Assembly: GCA_963665555.2 (NCBI GenBank)
Contig: OY762308.1
Location: 2,542,001 to 2,606,000 of the forward strand
Length of the DNA stretch: 64,000 bases
Direction of reading: 5' to 3'
Source of the DNA: CAXXXW01 sp963665555
GTDB lineage: Bacteria > Pseudomonadota > Alphaproteobacteria > Thalassobaculales > Thalassobaculaceae
Shown here in pieces: positions 1 through 9,920 of the stretch. Position 1 is the first letter of the stretch. The number at the start of each line of letters is the position of its first letter. A model generated the notes under the pieces. The model was not told where the DNA came from, did not search any database, and worked only from the letters and a program-made list of their open reading frames with translations. A program made the translations under genes and the position numbers.

Positions 1-503
1 TCGGAATCCACCGGCAGCAGCACGCCGCCGGCCGCCCGCACCTCCTCGATCAGCAGCGCGCCGGCGCAGACCAGGCACTCCTTGTTGGCCAGCGCGACCG
101 CGGCGCCGCGCCGGACGGCGGCCAGCGTCGGCTCCAGCCCGGCCGCGCCGACGATCGCCGCCATGACCCAGCCGGCCGGTCGTCGCGCCGCCTCGACCAG
201 CGCGTCGCGCCCCGCCTCGACCCGGACTCCGGACCCCGCCAGCCGCTCGCGCAGCGCCGCGTGGCGGGACGCGTCGCCGATGGCGACGAAGGCGGGCCGG
301 AACCGCAGCGCCTGTTCGGCCAGCGCGGCGTCGTCGGTGTTGGCGGTCAGCGCCTCGACGCGGAAGGCGTCGGGGTTCCGGGCGACCAGGTCCAGCGTCG
401 CGCGGCCCACCGAGCCGGTCGAACCCAGCACGGAGACGGACCGCGGCCCGCCGCCGTCCGGCCCGCCGGACCCGCCGCCCCGGCCGGAGGGAAAGGCGCC
501 CAT
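1..503 (-). CDS. dxr: 1-deoxy-D-xylulose 5-phosphate reductoisomerase (5' part only)
   Basis: The second step of the MEP isoprenoid pathway, NADPH-dependent conversion of DXP to MEP. The visible 167 residues carry the N-terminal nucleotide-binding signature VLGSTGSVG at about residues 25-33. They also carry ALANKECLV and end in LLPVDSE, which begins the catalytic domain. The remainder lies beyond the left edge. The start is the ATG at 503, with GGAG 9-12 bases upstream. It gives an unusual Gly/Pro-rich leader of about 21 residues before the Rossmann strand, and no other in-frame start was seen nearer to it. The gene lies 36 bases downstream of ispH on the same strand, so co-transcription of two MEP genes is likely. 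Confidence 0.93.
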   Translation of the reverse strand, partial: MGAFPSGRGGGSGGPDGGGPRSVSVLGSTGSVGRATLDLVARNPDAFRVEALTANTDDAALAEQALRFRPAFVAIGDASRHAALRERLAGSGVRVEAGRDALVEAARRPAGWVMAAIVGAAGLEPTLAAVRRGAAVALANKECLVCAGALLIEEVRAAGGVLLPVDS

Positions 504-539
504 CTCCCGCGCTCCCGCCGGCGCCGGCCGCGGCGCGGA

Positions 540-1502
540 CTAGCCGCGCCCCGCCCCCTCCCGGCGGTCGCGCAGTTCCGGGGGCAGGTTGAAGGTCACG
601 TTCTCCTCGACGCCGTCCAGTTCGGCGACCTCGATGTCGAACATCCCGGCCAGCCGTTCGATCGTCTCCCGGACCAGCGTCTCGGGCGCCGACGCGCCGG
701 CGGTGATCCCCACCGTCCGCGCGTCGTCGAACCAGGCCGGATCGATGGCGCCCGCGTCGGGGATCAGGCGGCTCCTGGCCCCCGCCTCCTCGGCGATCTC
801 GCGCAGCCGGTTCGAGTTGGAGCTGTAGTCGGCGCCGATCGTCAGCACGATGTCGCACCGCGCCGCCAGTTCGCGGACGGCCGTCTGCCGGTTCTGCGTC
901 GCGTAGCAGATGTCGCCGGTGTCCGGCCCCTGGATGTCCGGGAACCGCGCCTTCAGCGCCGCGACGATCTCGCGCGTGTCGTCCACGCTGAGCGTGGTCT
1001 GCGTCGCGTAGGCGAGCCGGGAGGGGTCGGCCGGCTCCAGCGCCTCCGCCTCGGCGACATTCTGGACCAGGCGCGCGCCGCCCGGAATCCGCCCCATCGT
1101 GCCCTCGACCTCCGGATGGCCCGCATGGCCGATCAGCACGACCTCGCGGCCCCGGCGGGCGTGGCGGCTGGCCCCGTTGTGCACCTTCGTGACCAGCGGG
1201 CAGGTCGCGTCGATCGTCCGCAGGCCGCGCGCCCGCGCGTCGTCCTCCACCTTGCTGGAGACGCCGTGGGCGCTGAACACGGTCGTCGCGCCGGGGGGGA
1301 TTTCGTCGATCTCCTCGACGAAGCGCGCGCCCCTCGCCCGCAGGCTTTCGACGACATGCCTGTTGTGGACGATCTCGTGGCGCACATAGACCGGCGGGCC
1401 GTAAAGTTCGAGCGCGCGCTCGACGATCTCGACGGCCCGGATCACGCCGGCGCAAAACCCCCTGGGACGCGCCAGAAGGACCCGCAAGGCCCGTTTCGCC
1501 AT
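540..1502 (-). CDS. ispH: 4-hydroxy-3-methylbut-2-enyl diphosphate reductase
   Basis: Last enzyme of the MEP pathway; it reduces HMBPP to IPP and DMAPP with an iron-sulfur cluster in the cytoplasm. All three cluster cysteines are present: Cys17 in PRGFCAGV, Cys101 in DATCPLVTKVH and Cys near residue 199 in GDICYATQNRQ. The HEIVHNRHVV motif and the SAHGVS motif are also intact. At 320 residues it has the usual length. It is followed by dxr on the same strand, and a sigma70-like promoter lies just upstream at 1560-1588. Clustering of ispH with dxr is an inference of co-regulation, not a fixed arrangement. Confidence 0.97.
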   Translation of the reverse strand: MAKRALRVLLARPRGFCAGVIRAVEIVERALELYGPPVYVRHEIVHNRHVVESLRARGARFVEEIDEIPPGATTVFSAHGVSSKVEDDARARGLRTIDATCPLVTKVHNGASRHARRGREVVLIGHAGHPEVEGTMGRIPGGARLVQNVAEAEALEPADPSRLAYATQTTLSVDDTREIVAALKARFPDIQGPDTGDICYATQNRQTAVRELAARCDIVLTIGADYSSNSNRLREIAEEAGARSRLIPDAGAIDPAWFDDARTVGITAGASAPETLVRETIERLAGMFDIEVAELDGVEENVTFNLPPELRDRREGAGRG

Positions 1503-1559
1503 TCGCCCGCCTCCCCGGCGGCGGCCCCCGGCCCGGATGGCCCCGCGCCGCCCCCGCCG

Positions 1560-1588
1560 GGTATAGCGCGTTTCCCGGCCGCGGGCAA
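1560..1588 (-). promoter_or_regulatory. Predicted promoter of ispH-dxr
   Basis: Reading the minus strand, TTGCCC (1583-1588) is separated by 17 bases from TATACC (1560-1565). The predicted start of transcription falls about 50 bases before the ispH ATG. Seen by eye only. Confidence 0.45.
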
Positions 1589-1611
1589 CGCAAGCCGGCG
1601 CGCCGGCGCGT

Positions 1612-2709
1612 TCAGACCACCCGTTCGGTCTCCGGGTCGATCAGGTGCATCTGGCTCTTGTCGACGGTGAAGCCCATGGCCTGGCCGACGCCGGCGACCG
1701 ATTTCGGGTCGGCGCGCGAGCAGATTTCGGTCGGGCCGAGGTCGAAGAACACCATCGTGTCCATGCCCATCGGCTCCAGCACCTTCACGGGCGCGTCGAA
1801 ATCCTGGAAGTCGCCATGCGTGTGGGCGCGCCGGTGCGTCACATGCTCCGGGCGGATGCCGAGCAGCATGTCGCGCCCGGCGTGGGCGGCGTAGCGGTCC
1901 CCGCGCTCGTCCGGCGCGGACAGCGCGAGCCCGTCCGTCACCCGGATGTCGAGGCTCCCGTTCGCCTTCTCGACCCGGCACGGGACGAAATTCATCGACG
2001 GCGAGCCGATGAAGCTGGCGACGAAATGCGTTTCGGGCGCGTTGTACATCTCGTCCGGCGTGCCCACCTGCTCGATCACGCCGTGGTTCATCACCACGAT
2101 CCGGTCGGCCAGCGTCATCGCCTCCACCTGGTCGTGCGTGACGTAGACGACGGTGGTCTGCAGGCGCTGGTGGATTTTCTTGATCTCGGTGCGCATCTGC
2201 ACGCGCAGCTTGGCGTCCAGGTTGGACAGCGGCTCGTCGAACAGGAAGACGCGCGGCTGGCGGACGATGGCGCGGCCCATGGCGACGCGCTGGCGCTGGC
2301 CGCCGGAGAGCTGGCGCGGGCGCCGCGCCAGCAGTTCGCCGATGTTGAGGATTTCGGCGGCCACCTCCACCCTGGCGTCGATCTCGGCCCTGGGCGTCTT
2401 GCGAAGCTTCAGGCCGAAGGCCATGTTGTCGTACACGCTCATGTGCGGGTAGAGCGCGTAGTTCTGGAACACCATGGCGATGTCGCGGTCCTTCGGCGGG
2501 ACCTCGTTGATGACGTGGCGGTCGATGGCGATCTCGCCGCCGGTGATGTCCTCCAGCCCGGCGATCATCCTGAGCGTCGTGGTCTTGCCGCAGCCGGACG
2601 GGCCGACCAGCGCGATGAACTCGCCGTCCTCGATTTCGAGGTCGATGCCGCGCACCGCCTGCACGTCGCCGTACAGTTTCCAGAGTTCCTTCAGCAGGAT
2701 GCCCGCCAT
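1612..2709 (-). CDS. Sugar ABC transporter ATP-binding protein (MalK/UgpC type)
   Basis: ATPase subunit of a CUT1-type carbohydrate importer, on the cytoplasmic face of the inner membrane. Walker A GPSGCGKTT is at 36-44, Q-loop MVFQNYALYP near 80, signature LSGGQRQR at 134-141, Walker B VFLFDEP at 154-160 and the switch histidine at 192. A C-terminal TOBE/regulatory domain of about 120 residues follows, as in MalK, UgpC and MsmX. It is the last gene of a binding protein - permease - permease - ATPase operon. The substrate cannot be read from the sequence. CUT1 substrates include oligosaccharides, glycerol 3-phosphate and polyols. Confidence 0.95.
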   Translation of the reverse strand: MAGILLKELWKLYGDVQAVRGIDLEIEDGEFIALVGPSGCGKTTTLRMIAGLEDITGGEIAIDRHVINEVPPKDRDIAMVFQNYALYPHMSVYDNMAFGLKLRKTPRAEIDARVEVAAEILNIGELLARRPRQLSGGQRQRVAMGRAIVRQPRVFLFDEPLSNLDAKLRVQMRTEIKKIHQRLQTTVVYVTHDQVEAMTLADRIVVMNHGVIEQVGTPDEMYNAPETHFVASFIGSPSMNFVPCRVEKANGSLDIRVTDGLALSAPDERGDRYAAHAGRDMLLGIRPEHVTHRRAHTHGDFQDFDAPVKVLEPMGMDTMVFFDLGPTEICSRADPKSVAGVGQAMGFTVDKSQMHLIDPETERVV

Positions 2710-2766
2710 GTTCCGCTTTCCTCCGCTCCGCTCCGCCGGTGCGGGCGCGCCCGCCCGGCCGCGCGC

Positions 2767-3666
2767 CTATTTGATGGCCCCCGAGGTCAGGCCCGACACG
2801 TAGTAGTCCATGAAGAAGGCGTAGAGGACGACGATCGGGATCGTGCCGGTGAAGCACGCCGCCATCAGCGACCCCCAGTAGTACACGTCGCCCCGGATCA
2901 GTTCGGTGAACACGCCGACGCCGATGGTCTTGGCCTCCTGGGCCTGGATGAACACCAGCGAATAGAGGAACTCGTTCCAGCTGAGCGTGAAGGCGAACAG
3001 GACGGCGCAGATGATCCCCGGCATCGCCATCGGCAGCACCACCCGCCACAGCGCGCCGAGCCGCGAGCAGCCGTCGAGATAGGCGCACTCCTCGACCTCG
3101 ACCGGGATGGTCTTGAAGTAGCCGAGCAGCAGCCAGATCACGAAGGGCGCGAGGAAGGTCGGGTAGGTGATGATCAGCGACCAGTAGGTGTCGCGGATCG
3201 GCACGATGTCGTCGATGAAGTTGATGACGTCGATCAGCGGGATGAACAGCAGCGGCTGCGGCACCAGGTAGGTGACGAAGACGGCGATGCCGAACGCCTC
3301 GACGCCGCGGAAGCGCAGCCGCGCCAGCGCGTAGGCCGCCAGCACGCCGATCGTCACCGAGATGATCGTGGCCGCGACCGAGACGATGATCGTGTTCAGC
3401 AGCCAGTTCTCGAAAAAGCCGGTGTTCTCCGCCAGGTAGACGTAGTTGTCGACCGTGAGGCCGGTGGCCCAGAACGGCGACTGGCCGAGGTTGGCGATCT
3501 CCTGGTCCGACTTCACCGAGGTGACCAGGATGATGTAGAGCGGGAACAGCGCGAAGGCGACGAACGGGATCAGCGCGACGTAGTTGTACGCTTCCTTGCG
3601 CCGGCGCCAGGCCGGCGTCCGGTTGTGGACCGCCGGCCCGGCGGTTGCGATGGCGTCAGAGCTCAT
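2767..3666 (-). CDS. Sugar ABC transporter permease (MalG type)
   Basis: Inner-membrane permease of 299 residues with six predicted transmembrane segments. The conserved cytoplasmic EAA loop appears as EECAYLDGCSRLGALWRVVLP and contacts the ATPase. The N-terminal tail of about 30 residues is cytoplasmic. The ATG at 3666 overlaps the last 11 bases of the upstream permease gene, which points to translational coupling. It pairs with the MalF-type protein encoded immediately upstream to form the membrane channel of the importer. Confidence 0.95.
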   Translation of the reverse strand: MSSDAIATAGPAVHNRTPAWRRRKEAYNYVALIPFVAFALFPLYIILVTSVKSDQEIANLGQSPFWATGLTVDNYVYLAENTGFFENWLLNTIIVSVAATIISVTIGVLAAYALARLRFRGVEAFGIAVFVTYLVPQPLLFIPLIDVINFIDDIVPIRDTYWSLIITYPTFLAPFVIWLLLGYFKTIPVEVEECAYLDGCSRLGALWRVVLPMAMPGIICAVLFAFTLSWNEFLYSLVFIQAQEAKTIGVGVFTELIRGDVYYWGSLMAACFTGTIPIVVLYAFFMDYYVSGLTSGAIK

Positions 3667-4624
3667 AGGAAGTATCCCGGCGCACGAGGCGGAGCAGGAA
3701 GATCACGACCGCCACCAGGATCGGGAACAGGAACAGCGAGATCGCGGCCCCGAGGCCGATCTCGTGGTTGCCGATGCCGGTGACGTAGGAGTAGGTGGCG
3801 AACAGGTGCGTCGAGTTGATCGGCCCGCCCCGCGTCAGCACGAAGACGATGTTGAAGTCCGCCAGCGTGAAGATCGTCGAGAACAGGATGACGATCGCCA
3901 GGATCGGGCGCAGCAACGGCACCGTGATCCGCCAGAACTTGGCCCAGGCCGAGGCGCCGTCGATGTCCGCCGCCTCGTAGAGGTGCTGCGGGATCGAGAC
4001 CAGCCCGGCCAGGATGGTGATGATGAAGAAGGGCAGCCCGCGCCAGATGTTGACGAAGATGCACACCCACAGCGCCAGGTCCGGGTCGCCGAGCCAGTGG
4101 TAGGGGCCGATCCCCAGCTGCGGGAACGGCCACACGTTCTCCAGGATCCAGTTCACATGGCTGTAGGTCGGGTCGAAGATCAGCCACCAGCCCAGCGTGG
4201 TCAGCGCCGTCGGCGCGACGAAGGGGATCAGCAGCGAGCCGCGCAGGAACTTCTTCAGCCGCAGCGCCTTGAACAGCAGCAGCGCCGCGCACATGCCCAG
4301 CACGATCTTGAAGACCACCGAGAAGAACGCGAAATACAGCGTGTTCCGCACCGTGATCAGGAAAATGTCGTCGTGCTTGACGATGTACTCGAAGTTCTCC
4401 AGGCCGATGAAGTGCGACGGATGGCCGATGAAGGCGTCGCTCAAGCTGAAATAGACGGCGAGGCAGAACGGGTAGACCACCAGCGCGATCATCACGAAGG
4501 CGGCCGGGAAGATGAACCCGTAGCCGTCGATGTCCGGCCCGGCCAGTTTCCGCATCGCCCGGCCCATCGGCCGGGAGGGCGGGCGAACCAGCCGCTCGCC
4601 GCCGGTGTCGTGAACGGCAACCAT
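3656..4624 (-). CDS. Sugar ABC transporter permease (MalF type)
   Basis: Inner-membrane permease of 322 residues with six hydrophobic segments and the EAA loop EAADIDGASAWAKFWRITVP near the middle of the C-terminal half. The start chosen is the ATG at 4624, preceded in the transcript by a GA-rich stretch; translation further upstream would run out of frame with the binding-protein gene. The N-terminal 40 residues before the first membrane segment are hydrophilic and Arg-rich. Its stop codon lies inside the start of the MalG-type gene. Confidence 0.94.
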   Translation of the reverse strand: MVAVHDTGGERLVRPPSRPMGRAMRKLAGPDIDGYGFIFPAAFVMIALVVYPFCLAVYFSLSDAFIGHPSHFIGLENFEYIVKHDDIFLITVRNTLYFAFFSVVFKIVLGMCAALLLFKALRLKKFLRGSLLIPFVAPTALTTLGWWLIFDPTYSHVNWILENVWPFPQLGIGPYHWLGDPDLALWVCIFVNIWRGLPFFIITILAGLVSIPQHLYEAADIDGASAWAKFWRITVPLLRPILAIVILFSTIFTLADFNIVFVLTRGGPINSTHLFATYSYVTGIGNHEIGLGAAISLFLFPILVAVVIFLLRLVRRDTSYEL

Positions 4625-4713
4625 GTCGTCCCCTCGGGTCGGTCCGGGGCGGGGGCCGGCCCGGCGAATCGCGCCGGGCCGGCCCCGCTTGCGCCGATGG
4701 ATGCGCCGGGGCC

Positions 4714-6069
4714 TCAGCCGCGGCGGTTGAAGCGGCGGTAGATGCGCTGCATCTGGCTCTCCAGCTTCGCCACCGCGTCCTCGGCCGAGAGGCGGTCGGT
4801 GGCGCACTCGGCCAGCGTGTCGGGCAGCAGGTACTGGTCGTACACCGTCTGCGCCGCCCCGGTCGGCACGCCGGGCCAGCCGAGCGAATGCGTGTACTGG
4901 CCGATTTCCGCCGCGAACCTGTACACCTCCTCGGAGGTGAAGATCGAATGGTTGGCGAAGTCGGCCAGGACGGGCTGGTTGTAGCCCTTGCTCGCCGTGA
5001 GCAGCCGCTCCTGGTTGTCCTTCTGGAAGTGGTAGGCCAGGAACTCCTTGGCCAGCTCCTTCTCCCGCGCGAACTTCCACACGCCGACGCCGACGAAGGA
5101 GGCGGCCATGTGGCGCCCGGCCGGGCCGGCCGGCGGGATGACGTGGCTGATCTGCGGGGCGATCGGCCGGTCCGTCCCGGGAATCAGCGCGTTGTTGCGC
5201 ACGGCGGCGCGGTAGGCGCTGATCGGGTTCAGGATCATGCTGCACTTGCCGGAGATCATGCAGACATTGTTGTTGCGGTCGTCCCAGGCGAGGACCTCGG
5301 GCTCCATGCAGTCCTTGTAGAGCGCGCGGACGAACTTGAAGGTCTCCAGCGTCTCCTTGGAGTTGACGGCGACGGTGCGGCTGTCGTCCTCGACCAGCTT
5401 GCCGCCGTGCGACCACAGGATGCCGCGGTTGATCCAGTTGGCGTCGGCCGAATGGGCGAGCTGGATGCCGAGCGGATGGCCCTTGGCCTTCAGCTTCATG
5501 CCGACCCGGTGCACATCCTCCCAGGTGTCGGGCACGGTCTCGCCGACCTCGGCGATCAGGTCCTTGCGATAGACCAGCGGGAAGGAGATGAAATACCAGG
5601 GCAGCGCCTTCTGGTGGCCGTCCTCGCCCTTGCCCATCGTCTTGGCGGTCCAGCCGCCGCCGTTGGCGCCGATGTCGGCGTAGAGGTCGTCGAGGTTCTC
5701 GAGGTGGTTGGCGTAGAGGTGCGGGTTGGAGTTGGACACGTTGACGATGTCGTGGCCCTTCTGGCCCTGCACCTCGCCCGCCAGCACCGCCGGCAGCTGC
5801 AGGTGGGCGACCCGGTCCATGCGCACGGTCGCGTTGTTCTGCTTGCCGAACTCCTTGAACTGGCGCTCCAGCTCCTCGTCCGAGGCGGGCACGAAATGCG
5901 ACCACACGAGCATCCGCAGCTCGCGCTCCTGCGCGAACGCCGGCGCCCGGCCGGTCGCCAGCACCGCCGCCAGGCCGCCGCCGACGGCCGCGGTCGTTCC
6001 GAGGAATTCGCGCCGCGTGCGGCGCGCGTCGAGCGGTCCCTGGACCCGGTTCGGAGACTTGTCCCCCAT
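4714..6069 (-). CDS. Extracellular sugar-binding protein with Tat signal
   Basis: Periplasmic solute-binding protein (family 1) for the downstream importer. The ATG at 6069 is preferred because GGGAGGA sits just upstream and because it places a twin-arginine signal near the N-terminus: RRTRREFLG at about 16-24, a hydrophobic stretch, and a probable cleavage after AFA near 46. Upstream in-frame ATGs exist but would bury the signal. The mature protein of about 405 residues has the MalE-like core, including NVSNSNPHLYANHLENLDDL. Tat export of a sugar-binding protein implies folding or cofactor loading before export. Substrate unknown. Confidence 0.92.
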   Translation of the reverse strand: MGDKSPNRVQGPLDARRTRREFLGTTAAVGGGLAAVLATGRAPAFAQERELRMLVWSHFVPASDEELERQFKEFGKQNNATVRMDRVAHLQLPAVLAGEVQGQKGHDIVNVSNSNPHLYANHLENLDDLYADIGANGGGWTAKTMGKGEDGHQKALPWYFISFPLVYRKDLIAEVGETVPDTWEDVHRVGMKLKAKGHPLGIQLAHSADANWINRGILWSHGGKLVEDDSRTVAVNSKETLETFKFVRALYKDCMEPEVLAWDDRNNNVCMISGKCSMILNPISAYRAAVRNNALIPGTDRPIAPQISHVIPPAGPAGRHMAASFVGVGVWKFAREKELAKEFLAYHFQKDNQERLLTASKGYNQPVLADFANHSIFTSEEVYRFAAEIGQYTHSLGWPGVPTGAAQTVYDQYLLPDTLAECATDRLSAEDAVAKLESQMQRIYRRFNRRG

Positions 6070-6162
6070 CGCTTTCCTCCCGTGTTTCGCCATTGCGTCG
6101 GCGATTTTCCGTGCCGGCGCCGGACCGCCCGCCGCGCGGGCCCCCCGGCGTCCGTCGCGCGA

Positions 6163-6191
6163 CGCTAGCGACGCGCGGTTCGCGCTGTCAA
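6163..6191 (-). promoter_or_regulatory. Predicted promoter of the sugar ABC operon
   Basis: On the minus strand a consensus -35 TTGACA (6186-6191) lies 17 bases before CTAGCG (6163-6168), leaving an 87-base leader to the ATG at 6069. A perfect 8-base palindrome, ACATATGT, sits close upstream at 6206-6213 and could be part of an operator. No regulator gene is adjacent. Confidence 0.45.
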
Positions 6192-6253
6192 CGCGGATCG
6201 CCATTACATATGTGGCGCCTTGCATCGCCCCCGGGGGAAATGGGGCGGGCGCC

Positions 6254-7072
6254 TCAGCGCGCGGCGTAGACCTCGAATTTTTCGGCGTCGAAGACGAAGG
6301 GCTGCACCGCGCCGCCGGCCGCCGCCAGCACGGCGGCGATTTCCGGCTCGGCGATCGCGTTCTCCCAGACCCGCGCCAGGACCGGGAACTCGCCCGGAAG
6401 GTCGATGCCGCCCAGCAGCGCGTTGCGGATCTGCGGCACCAGGAAGCACTCGGCCACCGTCGGCGCGTCGCCCACCGCGAAACGCCCGGCGGTCCGCCGC
6501 AGGATGCCCTCGATCGCGCCGAACTCGCGGCGGATGAAGTGGAGCCGCAGCGGGTGCGTCGGCGGCGGCGCCTTGGCCATCCCCCACTCGCCGATCGCCT
6601 GCACGATGAAGGGGATGTTCTGGTAGGGCTGGGTGTCGGCGGCGACGATCCAGGCGATCCGCCGCGCCTCGGCCCGCGCCCAGGGATCGGCGGGCAGCGG
6701 CGGACGGCCCGGCCTGTCGGCGGGCGGGAGCGCCTCCTCCAGGTAGTCGATAATCGCGCCGGTCTGGGTCATCTTGCGCCCGTCGGGCAGCAGCAGCACC
6801 GGGATGCGCCCCTCCGGGTTGAAGGCGAACAGGTCGGTCGTGCCCAGCCGCTCCGTCTCCGGGTCGCCCTCGGGCATGGTGAACACCGGGATGCCGCGCC
6901 GGTCCGTCTCGAACCCCGTATGCGCGAGTTCGACGGTCGAGGCCGGAACGCCGCGCAGGCCGAGGTACAGCATGACCCGCAGCGAGGCGCTGCTCGCCCG
7001 GTGGCAGAAGAGCCGCATCGGCCGGCCGGGCGCCGCGCCGGCCCCGTCGCCGCTCCCGCCTCGTTCGGTCAT
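6254..7072 (-). CDS. Glutathione S-transferase family protein at the end of the purine operon
   Basis: A 272-residue GST-fold protein. An N-terminal thioredoxin-like domain (about 18-105) begins RLFCHRASSASLRVMLYLGLRG and contains the cis-Pro segment RIPVLLLPDG and the TGAIIDYLEEALP helix. An all-helical C-terminal domain follows to residue 272. It resembles the zeta/maleylacetoacetate isomerase-like branch, but the catalytic motif is not clear enough to assign a reaction. The ATG at 7072 overlaps the allA stop as ATGA, so it is translationally coupled to a ureidoglycolate lyase. That is an unusual partner; a role in purine catabolism is possible but unproven. Confidence 0.85.
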   Translation of the reverse strand: MTERGGSGDGAGAAPGRPMRLFCHRASSASLRVMLYLGLRGVPASTVELAHTGFETDRRGIPVFTMPEGDPETERLGTTDLFAFNPEGRIPVLLLPDGRKMTQTGAIIDYLEEALPPADRPGRPPLPADPWARAEARRIAWIVAADTQPYQNIPFIVQAIGEWGMAKAPPPTHPLRLHFIRREFGAIEGILRRTAGRFAVGDAPTVAECFLVPQIRNALLGGIDLPGEFPVLARVWENAIAEPEIAAVLAAAGGAVQPFVFDAEKFEVYAAR

Positions 7073-7550
7073 GCGACGATCTCCCAGGGTTCGGCGAAGA
7101 CATGCTCCTCCAGGTTGGCGCCGGGGCCGATGCGGTCCACCACCGCGAACAGGCCGGGGCCGCCCAGCGGCGTCAGCACGCCGTGCCAGGTCCCGCGATG
7201 GAAGTTGACCCCCCGCCCCGGCGCGGCCAGGAAGGCGCGCGGGACGCCCGGCCGCCCGCCCTCGTCCGGCGCGACCGTGACCAGGAACGGGTCGCCCGAC
7301 ATCGGCAAGAAGGCCTGCGAGCCGAGCGGATGGCGCTCCGCCAGGTCGAGCGTGTAGGGCAGCGAACGGATTTTCGCCCGGAACAGGCTCACCCCCGCGC
7401 GGCCGTCGCGGAAATCCAGCGCGGCGAGGTCGTGGTGGCGTTCGCACATGCCGCGGTTGATGATCGCGTCCGGCGCGGCGCGCGGCTCCAGCACGTCGCC
7501 GAAGGGCGCGAAGGCGCTTGCGTCGAGCGGCCGGACGGCGATCCGCCGGC

Positions 7551-7554
<4 letters not shown>
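7069..7554 (-). CDS. allA: Ureidoglycolate lyase
   Basis: Cleaves ureidoglycolate to glyoxylate and urea, the last step of this purine-degradation route. The protein is a cupin-like barrel of 161 residues, matching the family length. Recognisable stretches are FAPFGDVLE, INRGMCERHHDLA, HPLGSQAFLPM and NFHRGTWHGVLTPL. The start is a GTG at 7554 overlapping the allE stop as GTGA; a longer reading upstream would give about 48 unrelated residues and was rejected. It sits between allE and the GST gene, both with 4-base overlaps. Confidence 0.92.
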
Positions 7555-8437
<883 letters not shown>

Positions 8438-8441
<4 letters not shown>

Positions 8442-9919
8442 GCGGCGAACATCCCCTTCAGCCTCAGCAGCGCGATCCGCTCCACCTGCCGGCAGGCCTC
8501 GGCGAACTCGGCGTCCGGGTCGTTTTCGACGCGCCGGCGGAAGGCGGCGAGGATGGCCTCCTTGTCGTGGTCGCGGACGGCGAGGACGAACGGGAAGCCG
8601 AACCGCGCCGTGTAGCGCGCGTTGAGCTCGGTAAAGGCGGCGCGCTCCGCGTCGGTCAGCGCGTCGAGGCCGGCCGACGCCTGCTCCGCCGCCGACGCCG
8701 CCGTGAGCCGCCGCGCCCGGGCGAGCCGGCCGGCGAGGTCCGGATGCGCCTTCAGCGCCGCCAGCCTCTCCTCCGGCGCGGCGGCGCGGAAAGCGCGGGC
8801 GAGCGCGTTGTGCAGCCCCGCCGGCGTGTCGTGCGCCGGTCCGAGTTCGAGCGCGTGCGCCCGCTCCGCGATCCACGGCGAATGCTCGAAGACGCCGCCG
8901 TAGGCCTCGACGAAGGCGTCGCGCGACAGGCGGGACGGCCGCGCCGCCTCCCGCTCCGCCGGGGGCGGGGGGTATTCCCGCGCCCAGTGCTCGGCGATGT
9001 CGATCCGCCGCGCGAACCACACGCCCTCGTGCCCGGCGGCGTATTCGAGGAAGCGGCGCAGCGCCGCCGTCCGCCCCGGCCGGCCGGCGAGGCGGCAGTG
9101 CAGGCCCACCGACATGATTTTCGGCGCGCCAGCCAGCCCCTCGGCGTAGAGCGTGTCGAAACCGTCGCGCAGGTAGGCGAAGAACGAATCGCCGCCCGGG
9201 AAGCCCGGCGCGGTGGCGAAGCGCATGTCGTTCGCGTCGAGCGTGTAGGGCACGATCAGCAGCGGGTCCGCCCCGTCCTGGGCCGGCCGCCAGTAGGGCA
9301 GGTCGTCGGCGTAGCTGTCGGCGCACCAGGCGAAGCCGCCGATCCGCGCCACCAGGTCCACCGTGTTCATCGAGCCGCGCCCGGTGTACCAGCCGCGCGG
9401 CCGCGCGCCCGTCGTCTCGGTGTGGAGCGCGATCGCCTCCTCGATGTGGCGGCGCTCCTCCTCGCGCGGCATGTCGGCGTAGTCGATCCATTTCAGGCCG
9501 TGGCTGGCGACCTCCCAGCCGGACTCGGCCATGGCGGCGACCTGCTCCGGCGAGCGGGCGAGCGCGGTCGCCACGCCGTAGACCGTGACCGGGATTCCGA
9601 GTTCGTCGAACAGGCGGCGCAGGCGCCAGAACCCGGCCCGCGCGCCGTATTCGTAGATCGACTCCATGTTCCAGTGGCGCCGGCCGGGCCACGGCGCGGC
9701 GTTCGCGACCTCCGACAGGAACGCCTCGGAGCCGGCGTCGCCGTGGAGGACGCAGTTCTCGCCGCCCTCCTCGTAGTTGATGACGACCTGCACGGCGATC
9801 CGCGCCCCGCCCGGCCATCGCGGGTCCGGCGGCGCGGCCCACCGGCCCGACAGGTCGCGCGGGTAGCGGGGCGGTCCGCCCGCCGCCGCGCCGCCATCCG
9901 TTTCCCGTCCCCCGGCCAT
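8438..9919 (-). CDS. puuE: Fused allantoinase PuuE - OHCU decarboxylase UraD
   Basis: A 493-residue fusion. Residues about 1-320 are a cofactor-independent PuuE allantoinase with polysaccharide-deacetylase fold (YEEGGENCVLHGD, NMESIYEYGARAGFWRL, VASHGLKWIDY, HCRLAGRPGR). Residues about 325-493 are a UraD-type 2-oxo-4-hydroxy-4-carboxy-5-ureidoimidazoline decarboxylase (LAALKAHPDLAGRLA, FGFPFVLAVRDHDK, then a helical end). The two activities act in sequence: OHCU to S-allantoin, then allantoin to allantoate. The junction is a Pro-rich linker (REYPPPPAE). It starts at 9919, one base after the puuD stop. Such fusions are known in other bacteria. Confidence 0.95.
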
Positions 9920-9920
9920 G

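Noticed and set aside
3584..4741. Charged Arg/Glu/Asp-rich plus-strand frame across the sugar permease genes
   Set aside because: It is the antisense reading of two membrane-protein genes; such frames look highly charged because hydrophobic codons are complementary to charged ones.
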